Positions 49,698 through 59,348 of a stretch of DNA of 64,000 nucleotides are shown here, piece by piece. The stretch spans positions 310,001-374,000 of the forward strand of contig NZ_CP097291.1 of NCBI RefSeq assembly GCF_027595165.1. Direction: 5' to 3'. Position numbers and translations under genes: made by a program. The notes beneath the pieces were generated by a model that saw only the letters and a list, made by a program, of their open reading frames with translations, ran no database searches and was not told the DNA's origin. Each line of letters starts with the position of its first letter. Position 1 is the first letter of the stretch. Source of the DNA: Providencia sp. PROV188 (GTDB lineage Bacteria > Pseudomonadota > Gammaproteobacteria > Enterobacterales > Enterobacteriaceae).

Positions 49698-50564
49698 CTA
49701 CCCATTTCGCTGTTTCATTAGCTTTTCCACTAATGGCATCATAATAAGCTCCATTGCGAGTCCTAATTTCCCACCGGGTACTACAATGGTATTCATCGCT
49801 GAAATAAATGAGCCATTTAACATGGATAATAAATAAGGAAAATCGATCTGCTCTAATCCTCTAAAGCGAATAACGATAAAACTTTCGTCTTGTGAAGGTA
49901 TTGCTTTAGCAGAGAAAGGGTTAGAGGTGTCAACGGTAGGAACCCGTTGGAAGTTAATATGAGTACGAGAAAACTGTGGTGTAATATAGTTAATATAATC
50001 CCCCATCGAACGGACTACAGAATCCATTACGGCTTCACGAGAATGCCCTCGCTCGGTGGTATCGCGGATCAATTTCTGGATCCATTCAAGGTTAACAATC
50101 GGTACTACACCGACAAGTAAATCAACATGCTGAGCAACATCATGCTCCGGGGTGACTACGCCACCATGTAATCCTTCATAAAACAGCACATCGGTATTAG
50201 CGGGTAATGGCTCCCATGGCGTAAATGTGCCGGGTTGTAGACCATAAGGCACGGCTTCATCGTAAGTGTGTAAATATTTCCGAGATTGACCGCCACCCGT
50301 TTGGGCATAATCAATGAGGGTTTGTTCCAGTAGAGAAAAATCATTGGCTTCTGGGCCGAAATAACTGATATGGCGCCCTTGCTCGCGAGCTTTACGAATA
50401 GCCATATCCATTTCAGGACGGGTATAACGATGAAAACTATCCCCCTCAAGGGTGGCAGGGCGGATATTTAATTGATGGAAAATTTTACGAAAAGCTTGGC
50501 TCGTTGAGGTTGTTCCTGCGCCACTCGAACCCGTCACTGCAATAATCGGATGCTTCTTCGACAT
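49698..50564 (-). CDS. prkB: PrkB, phosphoribulokinase-like protein
   Basis: 288 residues of the phosphoribulokinase/uridine kinase family; E. coli PrkB is 289. P-loop G-S-S-G-A-G-T-T-S at residues 12-20, and an Asp-containing region DSFHRYTRPEMDMA. There is no Calvin cycle in enterobacteria, so its true substrate is unknown. AGGGAGT precedes the ATG. Third gene of yheT-yheU-prkB, next to yhfA as in E. coli. Confidence 0.94.
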   Translation of the reverse strand: MSKKHPIIAVTGSSGAGTTSTSQAFRKIFHQLNIRPATLEGDSFHRYTRPEMDMAIRKAREQGRHISYFGPEANDFSLLEQTLIDYAQTGGGQSRKYLHTYDEAVPYGLQPGTFTPWEPLPANTDVLFYEGLHGGVVTPEHDVAQHVDLLVGVVPIVNLEWIQKLIRDTTERGHSREAVMDSVVRSMGDYINYITPQFSRTHINFQRVPTVDTSNPFSAKAIPSQDESFIVIRFRGLEQIDFPYLLSMLNGSFISAMNTIVVPGGKLGLAMELIMMPLVEKLMKQRNG

Positions 50565-50612
50565 AGTGGACTCCCTGTTTTACGCCATGACCACTATTTT
50601 TGAGAAACAGCG

Positions 50613-50831
50613 CTACGGGCGAAACTGGTTATTAGGCATGAAATTTACCGATTCATGTAACTCAGACCAGACTAGCACAATTTCGCCGGAAACTAACTGC
50701 CGTTTCACATCATCCACTTTGTCCTGTAAGCTTTTTTCGTGAACGCCATAATCAGTTCCTTCGCGTAAAACGTAACTCTCGATAAGATTTTCGAGGGTTT
50801 CAGGGGCGAGATCTTTCCACGGAATAATCAT
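50613..50831 (-). CDS. yheU: YheU, UPF0270 protein
   Basis: 72 residues, the UPF0270 length. [29 protein letters not shown] is the family start. Its ATG overlaps the yheT stop by four bases (ATGA), so it is translationally coupled. Function unknown. Confidence 0.94.
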   Translation of the reverse strand: MIIPWKDLAPETLENLIESYVLREGTDYGVHEKSLQDKVDDVKRQLVSGEIVLVWSELHESVNFMPNNQFRP

Positions 50832-51811
50832 GATTTTTGCTCATTCAAATACGCAGTTAGCCACAGAGGGATGCGAGTTTCTAACCACATTTGTGGTTTT
50901 CTAAAACTACCGCCGACAAAGCCGACGTGCCCACCATGCTCCGTCATTTGGTATTCAATATTTTCGGGTAAATGGCTTAAATCAGGCACGACTTCGGGCG
51001 CCATAAACGGGTCGTCTTTCGCGTGAATAATCAGGGTTGGCTTAGTAATTTGAGATAACTTAGGTAGCGCACTGCATTTTTGGTAATAATCAGCAGCGTC
51101 ATCAAAACCATGAATACGCGCGGTGATCACATCATCGAATTCACGAATGCGTTTTAACTGTTTAAGCTGCAACAAATTAAGAGGAAGTGAACCCGGATAA
51201 CGCACCAGTTTGCGGGTGGCGTTACGTTTCAATCCATTTAATAGGTAACGTTGATAGAGCTGAGAAATTCCTTTCTCCATTTTCATGGAGCAGGCTTCAA
51301 GCATTAATGGCGCCGAGACAACGACGCCAGCATCTAATTCAGCATTCTCACCGTTTTCAGCTAAATAACAGGCGAGCATATTACCGCCAAGGGAATAGCC
51401 TACCGCGGCGGTGGGGGCATCACCCCATGTCTGTTTTAGCCAATGTAAAAAATAGCGTGCATCACTGGTTTCACCGGAATGGTAAATACGTTTTTGGCGA
51501 TTAGGTTCACCACTGCATCCTCTAAAATGCATGATCACGCCGAGCCACCCTTGTTTCTGGGCGCTTTCTAACATCCCGTGGGCATAGGGGCTTTTAAAAT
51601 TTCCTTCCAACCCATGAAAAATCACTAAACGAGGCTTTTCGCTCGCTTGTTCTGGGTTTTCACTCCAAGCAAGATCGATAAAATCACCGTCAGGCAATTC
51701 TAATCGCTGCCATGTTGGGATAATTTTCGGGGTACGGCGAAAGATCCTTGGCAATAAGGTTTGGAGATGTGGGTTCTTTGCCCAACTCATAGGGCGGAAA
51801 TTTTCTGACAT
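50828..51811 (-). CDS. yheT: YheT, alpha/beta hydrolase
   Basis: 327 residues of the YheT/AB-hydrolase (EMB8-like) group. It starts [22 protein letters not shown], has [16 protein letters not shown] (oxyanion loop), the nucleophile Ser in [14 protein letters not shown], Asp in [10 protein letters not shown] and a C-terminal His in [10 protein letters not shown]. Substrate unknown. In E. coli yheS lies directly upstream; here 9 kb of other genes separates them. Confidence 0.94.
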   Translation of the reverse strand: MSENFRPMSWAKNPHLQTLLPRIFRRTPKIIPTWQRLELPDGDFIDLAWSENPEQASEKPRLVIFHGLEGNFKSPYAHGMLESAQKQGWLGVIMHFRGCSGEPNRQKRIYHSGETSDARYFLHWLKQTWGDAPTAAVGYSLGGNMLACYLAENGENAELDAGVVVSAPLMLEACSMKMEKGISQLYQRYLLNGLKRNATRKLVRYPGSLPLNLLQLKQLKRIREFDDVITARIHGFDDAADYYQKCSALPKLSQITKPTLIIHAKDDPFMAPEVVPDLSHLPENIEYQMTEHGGHVGFVGGSFRKPQMWLETRIPLWLTAYLNEQKS

Positions 51812-51924
51812 GGCCTTATTTTTTATTTAGTGGAACGCTTGTGAGTGACATAACATACTGTTATTTTTCTGTGATGCAAGTAAACAAATCTAGAAACAAA
51901 TTTAGGTTGAGGAACATAGTGTAA

Positions 51925-52530
51925 ATGACTCTGGGGCTAATTTTTTCGCTTTTTACGTTTTTATTCATTGCAGCAGTCACACCCGGCCCTAACAACATGT
52001 TGTTGACCTCTTGTGCAGCTAACTACGGTTTTCGTCGCAGTATCGGATTATTATTAGGAATAATGCTGGGCATGCAGTCAATTTTATATTTGTCTGCCTT
52101 CGGTGTTGCCGCGCTATTACTATTATATCCTGCAATTCATATTGTGCTGAAAATCATTGGTAGCGTTTATTTATTATGGCTAGCGTGGAAAACAGCCACT
52201 GCCAGTTACGAGCCACTCAAAACAGACAGCAAAGCCTCTAAAAGCGTTACTTGGTTTCAAGGCGGACTGTTGCAGTTCTTAAACCCGAAAGCATGGATGA
52301 TGGGGCTAGGCGCAGTAGGGAGTTTTAGTCTTCCAGGCGAGTTATTTACTCAGTCTATTATCGTGATGAGCATCGCGTTTGTGATTGTGAATTTCGTCGC
52401 GGGCTTGATTTGGATGGGCTTTGGTTCCTTGATCGGAGTTTTCTTACGTAGCCGCCGCGCATGGTTTATTTTTAACCTAGTGATGGGGATACTGACCGCA
52501 GCGTGTGTACCGTTAATTTGGCTGGAGTAA
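51925..52530 (+). CDS. LysE/RhtB-family amino acid exporter
   Basis: 201 residues, about six transmembrane helices. The family signature P-G-P-N-N is at residues 20-24 (AAVTPGPNNMLLTSCAANYGFRR), followed by the central loop and FLNPKAWMMGLGAVGSF, typical of RhtB-like exporters of amino acids such as homoserine, threonine or cysteine derivatives. No clear ribosome site. It ends in a bidirectional terminator. Substrate not predictable. Confidence 0.88.
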   Translation: MTLGLIFSLFTFLFIAAVTPGPNNMLLTSCAANYGFRRSIGLLLGIMLGMQSILYLSAFGVAALLLLYPAIHIVLKIIGSVYLLWLAWKTATASYEPLKTDSKASKSVTWFQGGLLQFLNPKAWMMGLGAVGSFSLPGELFTQSIIVMSIAFVIVNFVAGLIWMGFGSLIGVFLRSRRAWFIFNLVMGILTAACVPLIWLE

Positions 52531-52544
52531 GTTTTTCTACGAGA

Positions 52545-52569
52545 AAAAAGGCACGTTAGGTGCCTTTTT
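52545..52569. terminator. Bidirectional terminator between lysE-type gene and murP
   Basis: AAAAAGGCAC (52545-52554) pairs with GTGCCTTTTT (52560-52569) over GTTAG. Serves both convergent genes. Confidence 0.9.
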
Positions 52570-52591
52570 GCTTTTCAATCCACACTATTCT

Positions 52592-54061
52592 CTAGTCCAA
52601 ATCGACATTTTTACTGCCAAATAGATAAGTGAAAATAAACCCGCATAGATAAGAGACTAAGACACCGCCTGCATACACTGCCATTGCAGGAAGCACGCCT
52701 TGATCTGACGTCATCAACGGAATAGCGATTAGCCCTGAAGGACCGAATACAGTATTTAACCCAACAGGTAAACCCATCCACGCGACCGCTCCGATAAAGA
52801 AACCACCAGCAGCGCCCCCTAAACAAGCGGTGACAAACGGTTTCACGCGCGGTAACGTCACCCCGTAAATTAATGGTTCACCAATGCCTAAGAAGCCGGG
52901 GAATAGGGCACCACCAATTTGACTACGGGTAACAGAGCCTTTTTTGGCTTTCACGTACAGCGCTAATGCGGCGCCTACTTGACCCGCACCCGCCATCGCT
53001 AAGATTGGGAATAACGAGTTAAACCCTTGAGCTTCAACTAACGCGACATACACCGGAATAAAGCCTTGGTGGACACCGAACATTACCGCAATTAAGAACA
53101 GACCCGCTAAGACGGCTGTGCCGATAGGGTTTCCGTTTAAATGCATGAATAGCCAAGACATTCCTTCGAATAACCACACACCGATAGGCATAATGAAAAC
53201 AAAGGTCGCAGCACCGACGATTAACAGCGTAATCGTTGAGGTTAGAATAATATCCAAGCTGGCTGGAATAATTTTGCGTACTTGTTTTTCAACCCAAGCA
53301 CCAAAAATACAGGCAATTAGGATCCCGATAATGTTGCCTCTCGGGTCGATATACCAACCAAAGAAGTCTGTCATGCCGGAATAGAAGCCTTTAGTGGCCG
53401 CCGGGTCGTAACCTAAAATAAACAGCGCAGCGATAATGGCACCGTTAACACCGCTTCCTCCAAACGCTTTTTGGGCATTATAACCAATCAACAATCCCAT
53501 AAAGGTGAATAACCCTTTACCGAATACACTCATATACGCAATTAAGCTTTTGAGATGGGCAAGTTGGGTTGAATCCGCAGGAAATAAGTTTTGGTTCGCC
53601 GATAATAATGTGAGCAATGACGCCAAGCCCATTAATAGACCTGCGCCAATAAAGCCCGGAATTAATGGCGTAAAAATAGTCGCAAATTTAGATAGAAAGC
53701 GGTGAACGGCGCTGGTTTGTTTCTTTTTCATCTGCTGTTTATTGGCAGAAGCAATCTCTTTCAGATCTTGGGTCGCGTTAGCGTCATGAGCTTCATCCGC
53801 TTCGCCATTTTCTAACATTTGCTTCATTAAATCCGCGGCTGTTTGGGCTTTTCCTGGACCCAAAACAATTTGCAGCTGGTCGTCACTTTCAATCACGCCC
53901 AGTACGCCGGGGATTTTTTTGATTTCGGTTTTATCGATAAACTGATCATCATGTAAGGTGAGCCGTAAACGCGTCATGCAGTTACCGCACTGCTTGATAT
54001 TACGACCGCCCCCCACGTGTTGCAGGATCTGCTGTATCATTTCATTTGTTATTTTAGCCAT
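52592..54061 (-). CDS. murP: N-acetylmuramic acid PTS permease, EIIBC
   Basis: 489 residues. N-terminal EIIB domain with the phosphorylated Cys in [14 protein letters not shown] (about residue 23-26), a polar linker near residues 90-115, then a ten-helix EIIC domain. Imports and phosphorylates MurNAc to MurNAc 6-phosphate; as in E. coli it lacks an EIIA and would use EIIA-Glc (Crr). murQ lies 27 bases upstream in the same direction, so they form an operon. Confidence 0.93.
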   Translation of the reverse strand: MAKITNEMIQQILQHVGGGRNIKQCGNCMTRLRLTLHDDQFIDKTEIKKIPGVLGVIESDDQLQIVLGPGKAQTAADLMKQMLENGEADEAHDANATQDLKEIASANKQQMKKKQTSAVHRFLSKFATIFTPLIPGFIGAGLLMGLASLLTLLSANQNLFPADSTQLAHLKSLIAYMSVFGKGLFTFMGLLIGYNAQKAFGGSGVNGAIIAALFILGYDPAATKGFYSGMTDFFGWYIDPRGNIIGILIACIFGAWVEKQVRKIIPASLDIILTSTITLLIVGAATFVFIMPIGVWLFEGMSWLFMHLNGNPIGTAVLAGLFLIAVMFGVHQGFIPVYVALVEAQGFNSLFPILAMAGAGQVGAALALYVKAKKGSVTRSQIGGALFPGFLGIGEPLIYGVTLPRVKPFVTACLGGAAGGFFIGAVAWMGLPVGLNTVFGPSGLIAIPLMTSDQGVLPAMAVYAGGVLVSYLCGFIFTYLFGSKNVDLD

Positions 54062-54088
54062 ACTGTTTCTCTCATAGAGATCCGCTGA

Positions 54089-55000
54089 TTAGACGGATTT
54101 TGCGATGTTGAGGGCAGTGCGAATAAAGCCATGATTTTTAGCGAGCAATTGACGAGCTTCATCGGCATTTAAGCCAGATAAAATCATCAAAATCGCTGTC
54201 TTACAGTGTCTATCACATTGTTGTAATGCAGATTCTGCGCTTTGGCGGTCACATTCAGTTGCTTCCATCACAATCTTAGTCTGGCGTTCAATGAGCTTGG
54301 CGTTAGTTGCCTCCACATCTACCATTAAATTGCCAAAGACTTTACCGATGCGGATCATCGCCCCTGTGGTGATCATATTTAAAATCAGTTTTTGTGCGGT
54401 TCCCGCTTTCATGCGCGAAGAGCCAGTGACAACTTCAGCACCCACAATCGGGGTGATGGCAATGTCAGCAGCTTGGGAAACAGGGCTATCAGGGTTGCAG
54501 CTAATTGAGGCAACGGTTGCACCTAAGGAGCGAGCATATTTCATGGCTCCCAGAACATAAGGCGTGCGACCACTAGCGGCGATGCCAACTAGAATATCTT
54601 TTTGATTAAAATCGATATTCTTTAAGTCTTGCTCTCCTAACTCGGGTTTATCTTCCGCATTTTCAACTGCACGGAAGATGGCTTGGTGACCACCAGCAAT
54701 CAGCCCAATAACTTGTTCATGAGGGGTTCCATAGGTCGGTGGACACTCACTGGCATCGAGGATCCCTAAACGTCCCGAAGTACCTGCACCGGAATAAATC
54801 AGACGACCACCTTGCTGGAAAGCTGCCGCAACTTTATCGACCAATTCTGCAATTTGCGGTAAGGTTTTTTCGACAGCCAAAGGGACTTTTTTATCTTCAT
54901 TGTTGATTACTTGAAGCATTTCAATGGTAGATAATTGGTCAATGTGGGTACTGGCTTCGTTACGGCTTTCCGTGACCATCTTGCTTAAATCAATCGACAT
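54089..55000 (-). CDS. murQ: N-acetylmuramic acid 6-phosphate etherase
   Basis: 303 residues. Cleaves the lactyl ether of MurNAc 6-P to GlcNAc 6-P and D-lactate in cell-wall sugar recycling. SIS domain with [27 protein letters not shown], which holds the catalytic Glu, and [17 protein letters not shown] [25 protein letters not shown] precedes the ATG. First gene of murQP; murR is divergent, and a CRP-like site stands in between. Confidence 0.95.
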   Translation of the reverse strand: MSIDLSKMVTESRNEASTHIDQLSTIEMLQVINNEDKKVPLAVEKTLPQIAELVDKVAAAFQQGGRLIYSGAGTSGRLGILDASECPPTYGTPHEQVIGLIAGGHQAIFRAVENAEDKPELGEQDLKNIDFNQKDILVGIAASGRTPYVLGAMKYARSLGATVASISCNPDSPVSQAADIAITPIVGAEVVTGSSRMKAGTAQKLILNMITTGAMIRIGKVFGNLMVDVEATNAKLIERQTKIVMEATECDRQSAESALQQCDRHCKTAILMILSGLNADEARQLLAKNHGFIRTALNIAKSV

Positions 55001-55058
55001 AGTAATAACTCCTTAAACGTATCATGGGGGTATGCTATGGAATTATTTATTCCTTTGA

Positions 55059-55074
55059 TGTGATGGTTATCACG
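55059..55074. promoter_or_regulatory. CRP site between murQ and murR
   Basis: TGTGATGGTTATCACG matches TGTGA-N6-TCACA with one mismatch in the last base. It is centred about 66 bases before the murQ start, a place that fits activation of murQP. CRP control of murQP is known in E. coli. Confidence 0.65.
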
Positions 55075-55250
55075 GTACTATCTATTCTCTGTTGCCAATA
55101 TAAGCGAATAAATTTGGTCGCTTATTGCTCGATAAAATAATATTTATTTGAATTTAAATGATTAAATGACAAGCATTGAGTTTTTATTGAAGGAATAATT
55201 TATTTGTAAATTTATTCTGTTGATGAGGCTTTATCTTTTTGAGGGTTACT

Positions 55251-56111
55251 ATGACACTACTCGATACCATCACGTACCTCTTGCCGCGATTAGCGGAAAA
55301 TCAACGCAAAATTGCACAATTTATCTTAGAAAGTCCGGAAAATGTGCTGAAACTGTCGTCTTCGCAGTTAGCGGAGCAGTTGGGGATCAGTCAATCCGCT
55401 ATTGTGAAGTTTAGTCAAAAATTAGGTGTAAAGGGGTATCCCGCGCTGAAATTGGCGTTGAGTGAAATTATTGGCCGCCAACAGCAAGAGTTGGGGGAGC
55501 CTCACAGTGCGTTGCATAACCGTATTACTCAAACGGATAGCTTGATGGTGGTCGCGCAGAAGCTGGCATTAGAGAAAAATTATTCCATCACAGAAACAAC
55601 GAAACGCCTTGATTTTAAACAGTTTGAAAAAATTATTGAACGTATAGACAGTGCGCAACGTGTGCAGATTGTTGGGATTGGTGGCTCTGGGCTCACTGCG
55701 AAAGATTTAAGCTATAAACTTCAGAAAATCGGTATTACCACTCTCGTGGAGCCGGATCATCACGTTCAAATTGCTGCCGCCTTAACCTTGACGCCGAAAG
55801 ATGTGCAAATTGTTATTTCCTTCTCTGGAAAGCGTAAAGATATGCTCACTGCCGCGAATATTGGGCATCAAAATGGTGCTTGTGTTATCGCTATCACGCG
55901 CTCCAAAGATTCACCCCTCGCTCAAATGTCAGACTATATGTTGGAAAGTGTGGCGGAAGAGAACGAATGGCGGAGCTCATCAATTTCGTCAAGAACGGCA
56001 CAAAATACCCTTACCGATTTGCTGTTTATGGCGTTGTTACAAAAACGGGAAGATAAAGCGAAAGCATTGGTGATGAATGCCAAAGTGATGATTAATAAAC
56101 TTGACGAATAG
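55251..56111 (+). CDS. murR: MurPQ operon repressor MurR, RpiR family
   Basis: 286 residues. N-terminal RpiR-type helix-turn-helix (LPRLAENQRKIAQFILESP, QLAEQLGISQSAIVKFSQKL) and a C-terminal SIS domain (VQIVGIGGSGLTAKDLSYKL) that senses MurNAc 6-P. Start is ATG 55251 with GAGGG five bases upstream; the TTG at 55239 is in frame but earlier. Divergent from murQP, as in E. coli. Confidence 0.93.
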   Translation: MTLLDTITYLLPRLAENQRKIAQFILESPENVLKLSSSQLAEQLGISQSAIVKFSQKLGVKGYPALKLALSEIIGRQQQELGEPHSALHNRITQTDSLMVVAQKLALEKNYSITETTKRLDFKQFEKIIERIDSAQRVQIVGIGGSGLTAKDLSYKLQKIGITTLVEPDHHVQIAAALTLTPKDVQIVISFSGKRKDMLTAANIGHQNGACVIAITRSKDSPLAQMSDYMLESVAEENEWRSSSISSRTAQNTLTDLLFMALLQKREDKAKALVMNAKVMINKLDE

Positions 56112-56207
56112 CTATTAATGTCTCGATAACTTTGCAAAATAATCTTATCTGCGTTAAGACTAAAGGAGGCATTATTTAGCTTAAAATAATTCATTGAGGG
56201 AGAGTCC

Positions 56208-58475
56208 ATGAGGGCATTGATCGTTTATACCGAGCTTACAGACGAAGATTCTGTGATAAGCCATGCGGTTGCGCGGCTGGCAAGCGAACTGAATGACGAA
56301 CACGTCGAAACGGTCATTATCCGTGATTTTGAAGACGGTCTCGCCTATCTTCGCTCAAACACCAGCATTGACTGCTTACTTTACGGACGAGATATGTCCG
56401 ATAAGGAAGAACAGGCTCAAGCTCACCGGCTGATCACCCAACTACATCGTCGCCAAGAAGATGTGCCCGTTTTTCTGTTGAGTGATCGTGAAGAAGCCTT
56501 AGTGGCATTTGATAGAAAAATGATGGAGCAAGTGGATGAATTTGCATGGATTTTAGAGGACTCCGCGGACTTTATTGCCGGACGTGTTCTTGCTGCTATC
56601 ATCCGTTACCGTGCGCAATTGCTCCCACCATTAATGAAAAGTTTGATTAAATACAGTGATGTACACGAACACTCATGGGCAGCACCGGGACATCAAGGCG
56701 GAGTGGGTTTCACTAAAACGCCAGCAGGGCGTATTTATCACGATTTTTTTGGCGAAAATTTATTCCGCACAGATATCGGCATCGAGCGAGTTGCCGTTGG
56801 TTCATTGCTCGATCACACTGGGGCATTTGGCGAGTGTGAGAAAAACGCAGCACGGATTTTTGGTGCAGATCAATCCTATTCTGTAGTGGTCGGGACTTCG
56901 GGCTCGAACCGTACCATTATGCAAGCTTGCATGACGGATGACGATGTGGTGGTCATTGACCGAAACTGCCATAAATCCATCGAACAAGGCTTGATTTTAA
57001 CGGGAGCAAAGCCTGTTTATATGGTCCCGAGTCGTAACCGTTATGGAATTATTGGACCGATTTACCCCACAGAAATGTCTCCTGAAGCCATTCAGAAAAA
57101 GATTGCTGATAATCCATTTACTGCCGATAAAATCGGTAAAAAACCGGCGTATAGCGTGGTCACAAACTGTACTTATGATGGTGTTTGCTACAACGCGCGC
57201 AAAGTGCAAAATTTATTGGATAAATCCCTCGATAGAATTCATTTCGATGAGGCATGGTATGGCTACGCGCGATTCAATCCGATTTATCGTGACCATTTTG
57301 CGATGCGTGATGAAGAGCGCAAAGACGATGACCCTACCATTTTCGCTACTCACTCAACGCACAAATTATTGAATGCGCTGTCGCAAGCTTCGTTCATTCA
57401 TGTTCGTAATGGACGTAATGCCATTGATTTTAATCGCTTTAATCAAGCCTATCACATGCATGCAACCACATCGCCGTTGTATGCCATTTGCGCATCGAAC
57501 GATATTGCGGCAGATATGATGGATGGAAATAGTGGGCGCTCATTAACCGATGAAGTGATCCGCGAAGCCATCGACTTTCGTCAATCACTCGGCTATCTGT
57601 ACAAAGAGTTCCAAAATGATGGTGAGTGGTTTTTCAAACCGTGGAATCAGGAAACGGTGAAGGATCCTGCAACTGGTGAGCGTTATGATTTTGAGTTTGC
57701 CCCTGTTGAATTGTTGATGAAAGAGCAAAGCTGCTGGGTAATGAACCCTGAAGATACGTGGCATGGTTTCAAAAATATTCCTGCAGATTGGGCGATGTTA
57801 GACCCTATCAAAGTGAGTATTTTGGCACCAGGAATGGGGGACGATGGCAAGCTACTTGATTCCGGTGTTCCTGCGGCGCTCGTCACCGCATGGCTAAATC
57901 ACTATGGTATTGTGCCGACCCGCACTACCGATTTCCAAATTATGTTCCTGTTTTCTATGGGGATCACCAAAGGAAAATGGGGCACATTAGTCAATGCATT
58001 GCTCTCCTTTAAACGCCACTATGATACCAACACTCAACTGAAAAAAGTGTTACCTGAAGTGGTGGAAGTGGCGCCTGAAATTTATGGTGAGATGGGGCTG
58101 AGGGACTTGGGGGATAAGATGTTTGCTTATTTGCAGCGTAATAATCCGGGAAGTCAGCTAAATCAAGCCTATTCAGAGTTACCCAATGTCATGATGAGCC
58201 CACGTGATGCCTATCAACAGATTGTTGCGAATCGCGTTGAAGCTGTGCCGTTAGATAAGCTGGCTGGGCGTATTGCAGCGAACTCGATTATTCCTTATCC
58301 ACCGGGGATCCCAATGTTGTTATCCGGCGAAAGCTTTGGAGAAACTAACAGCCCGCATATTGGCTATTTGCGTAGTTTACAAGCATGGGATAGTGAGTTC
58401 CCGGGTTTTGAACATGAAACGGAAGGCACGGAAAAAATTGATGGCGAATACCATGTTATGTGCGTGAAGGTGTGA
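56208..58475 (+). CDS. adiA: Biodegradative arginine decarboxylase AdiA
   Basis: 755 residues, the same length as E. coli AdiA, and similar along the whole chain. N-terminal wing domain (about 1-130), then the PLP fold with K386 in ATHSTHKLLNALSQ as Schiff-base lysine, WAAPGHQGGVGFTKTPAGR and FRTDIGIERVAVGSLLDHTGAFGE. Converts arginine to agmatine with proton consumption, the basis of arginine-dependent acid resistance. GAGGGAGAGTCC gives the ribosome site. No adiC antiporter or adiY regulator is next to it in this window. Confidence 0.96.
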   Translation: MRALIVYTELTDEDSVISHAVARLASELNDEHVETVIIRDFEDGLAYLRSNTSIDCLLYGRDMSDKEEQAQAHRLITQLHRRQEDVPVFLLSDREEALVAFDRKMMEQVDEFAWILEDSADFIAGRVLAAIIRYRAQLLPPLMKSLIKYSDVHEHSWAAPGHQGGVGFTKTPAGRIYHDFFGENLFRTDIGIERVAVGSLLDHTGAFGECEKNAARIFGADQSYSVVVGTSGSNRTIMQACMTDDDVVVIDRNCHKSIEQGLILTGAKPVYMVPSRNRYGIIGPIYPTEMSPEAIQKKIADNPFTADKIGKKPAYSVVTNCTYDGVCYNARKVQNLLDKSLDRIHFDEAWYGYARFNPIYRDHFAMRDEERKDDDPTIFATHSTHKLLNALSQASFIHVRNGRNAIDFNRFNQAYHMHATTSPLYAICASNDIAADMMDGNSGRSLTDEVIREAIDFRQSLGYLYKEFQNDGEWFFKPWNQETVKDPATGERYDFEFAPVELLMKEQSCWVMNPEDTWHGFKNIPADWAMLDPIKVSILAPGMGDDGKLLDSGVPAALVTAWLNHYGIVPTRTTDFQIMFLFSMGITKGKWGTLVNALLSFKRHYDTNTQLKKVLPEVVEVAPEIYGEMGLRDLGDKMFAYLQRNNPGSQLNQAYSELPNVMMSPRDAYQQIVANRVEAVPLDKLAGRIAANSIIPYPPGIPMLLSGESFGETNSPHIGYLRSLQAWDSEFPGFEHETEGTEKIDGEYHVMCVKV

Positions 58476-58572
58476 AACGACACCCTATAACAATTGCATG
58501 AAATGCGTCTAATATTTTTTATTCTTGTACTGCCTAGCCAAATTGATTTAGCCTGTTTTTGCCATACATTTC

Positions 58573-58617
58573 AACGCTGCCTTCGCTATTTTTTATAGCG
58601 TTTGGCAGGTTTTTTTC
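58573..58617 (+). terminator. Terminator of adiA
   Basis: CTGCC and CGCTAT (58577-58589) pair with ATAGCG and GGCAG (58595-58608) with a small internal loop, followed by GTTTTTTT. Confidence 0.8.
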
Positions 58618-58621
58618 ATTA

Positions 58622-59341
58622 TTATCGGCGTATTATTTGAGAAAATTGGTTATCGACCAATTGGATTAATGGGATTTGTTGTTTGTTAAAATAATCTTTA
58701 TCTTCAATAAAGCCTAATTGATGGCAATATTGTGAAGCGTAGCCACTGACTAACAGTTTCCAGTTAAATTTAAAATCAGGGTAGGTTTTTTTGGCGATTT
58801 TATAAATGCTGGTTGTGCAGTTATTCCACATGGAATGGTATTTTTCGTTGGTCTCTTTGAGCTGATTAAGTTTGCTCATATAATTGAGAAACAGTTCTGT
58901 AATAAGTGGCTTATCTAAATTTAAGGGATAAATATAGACTTGCTCATTGCGTAAATTAACGCGAGTACCAATTAAATCCTGCTCATCAGCAACTACATAG
59001 ATAATATCGTAGTTATAGAAAAATCCCTTCCAAACTGAAAATTGTTGATGTGCTTTTCGCCTTGTCTCGATAGAAAAAGAGACATAATCCCCATTGGAAA
59101 AACCGAAGCTCAGAAAAACATGGGCGATCATTTTGCCAGACCAGTGGGATTGTACTAAATCTACACTTTGCAAGTTAGACAGATTGTAATGCTTAGTATC
59201 CCAAGTATATTCATTTTTGTCGGCAAACTGAAAAGAGCGAAAATTATGGATGGAGATGTCTGAAGTTTCGTTATTAAAATCCATATGGGATTTATAGCGA
59301 TACTCCGTTCTCCACTCATTCTGAGGTAATAGATTGCTCAT
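58622..59341 (-). CDS. DUF4105 (Lnb N-terminal domain-like) protein
   Basis: 239 residues. The whole chain follows the DUF4105 pattern (Pfam name: Lnb N-terminal periplasmic domain): I-H-N-F-R-S-F-Q-F, then SVDLVQSHWSGKMIAHVFLS with the conserved His, FGFSNGDYVSFSIETRR, YDIIYVVADEQDLIGTRVNL and MWNNCTTSIYKIA with the conserved Cys. Counted from the in-frame GTG at 59347 these are H76 and C177. Such proteins have a permuted papain/NlpC-P60-like H...C site; the family includes the lipoprotein N-acyltransferase Lnb. No signal peptide is visible here. It starts at ATG 59341, or GTG 59347 one base after the upstream gene's stop, so the two are coupled. Confidence 0.8.
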   Translation of the reverse strand: MSNLLPQNEWRTEYRYKSHMDFNNETSDISIHNFRSFQFADKNEYTWDTKHYNLSNLQSVDLVQSHWSGKMIAHVFLSFGFSNGDYVSFSIETRRKAHQQFSVWKGFFYNYDIIYVVADEQDLIGTRVNLRNEQVYIYPLNLDKPLITELFLNYMSKLNQLKETNEKYHSMWNNCTTSIYKIAKKTYPDFKFNWKLLVSGYASQYCHQLGFIEDKDYFNKQQIPLIQLVDNQFSQIIRR

Positions 59342-59348
59342 CTGCACG

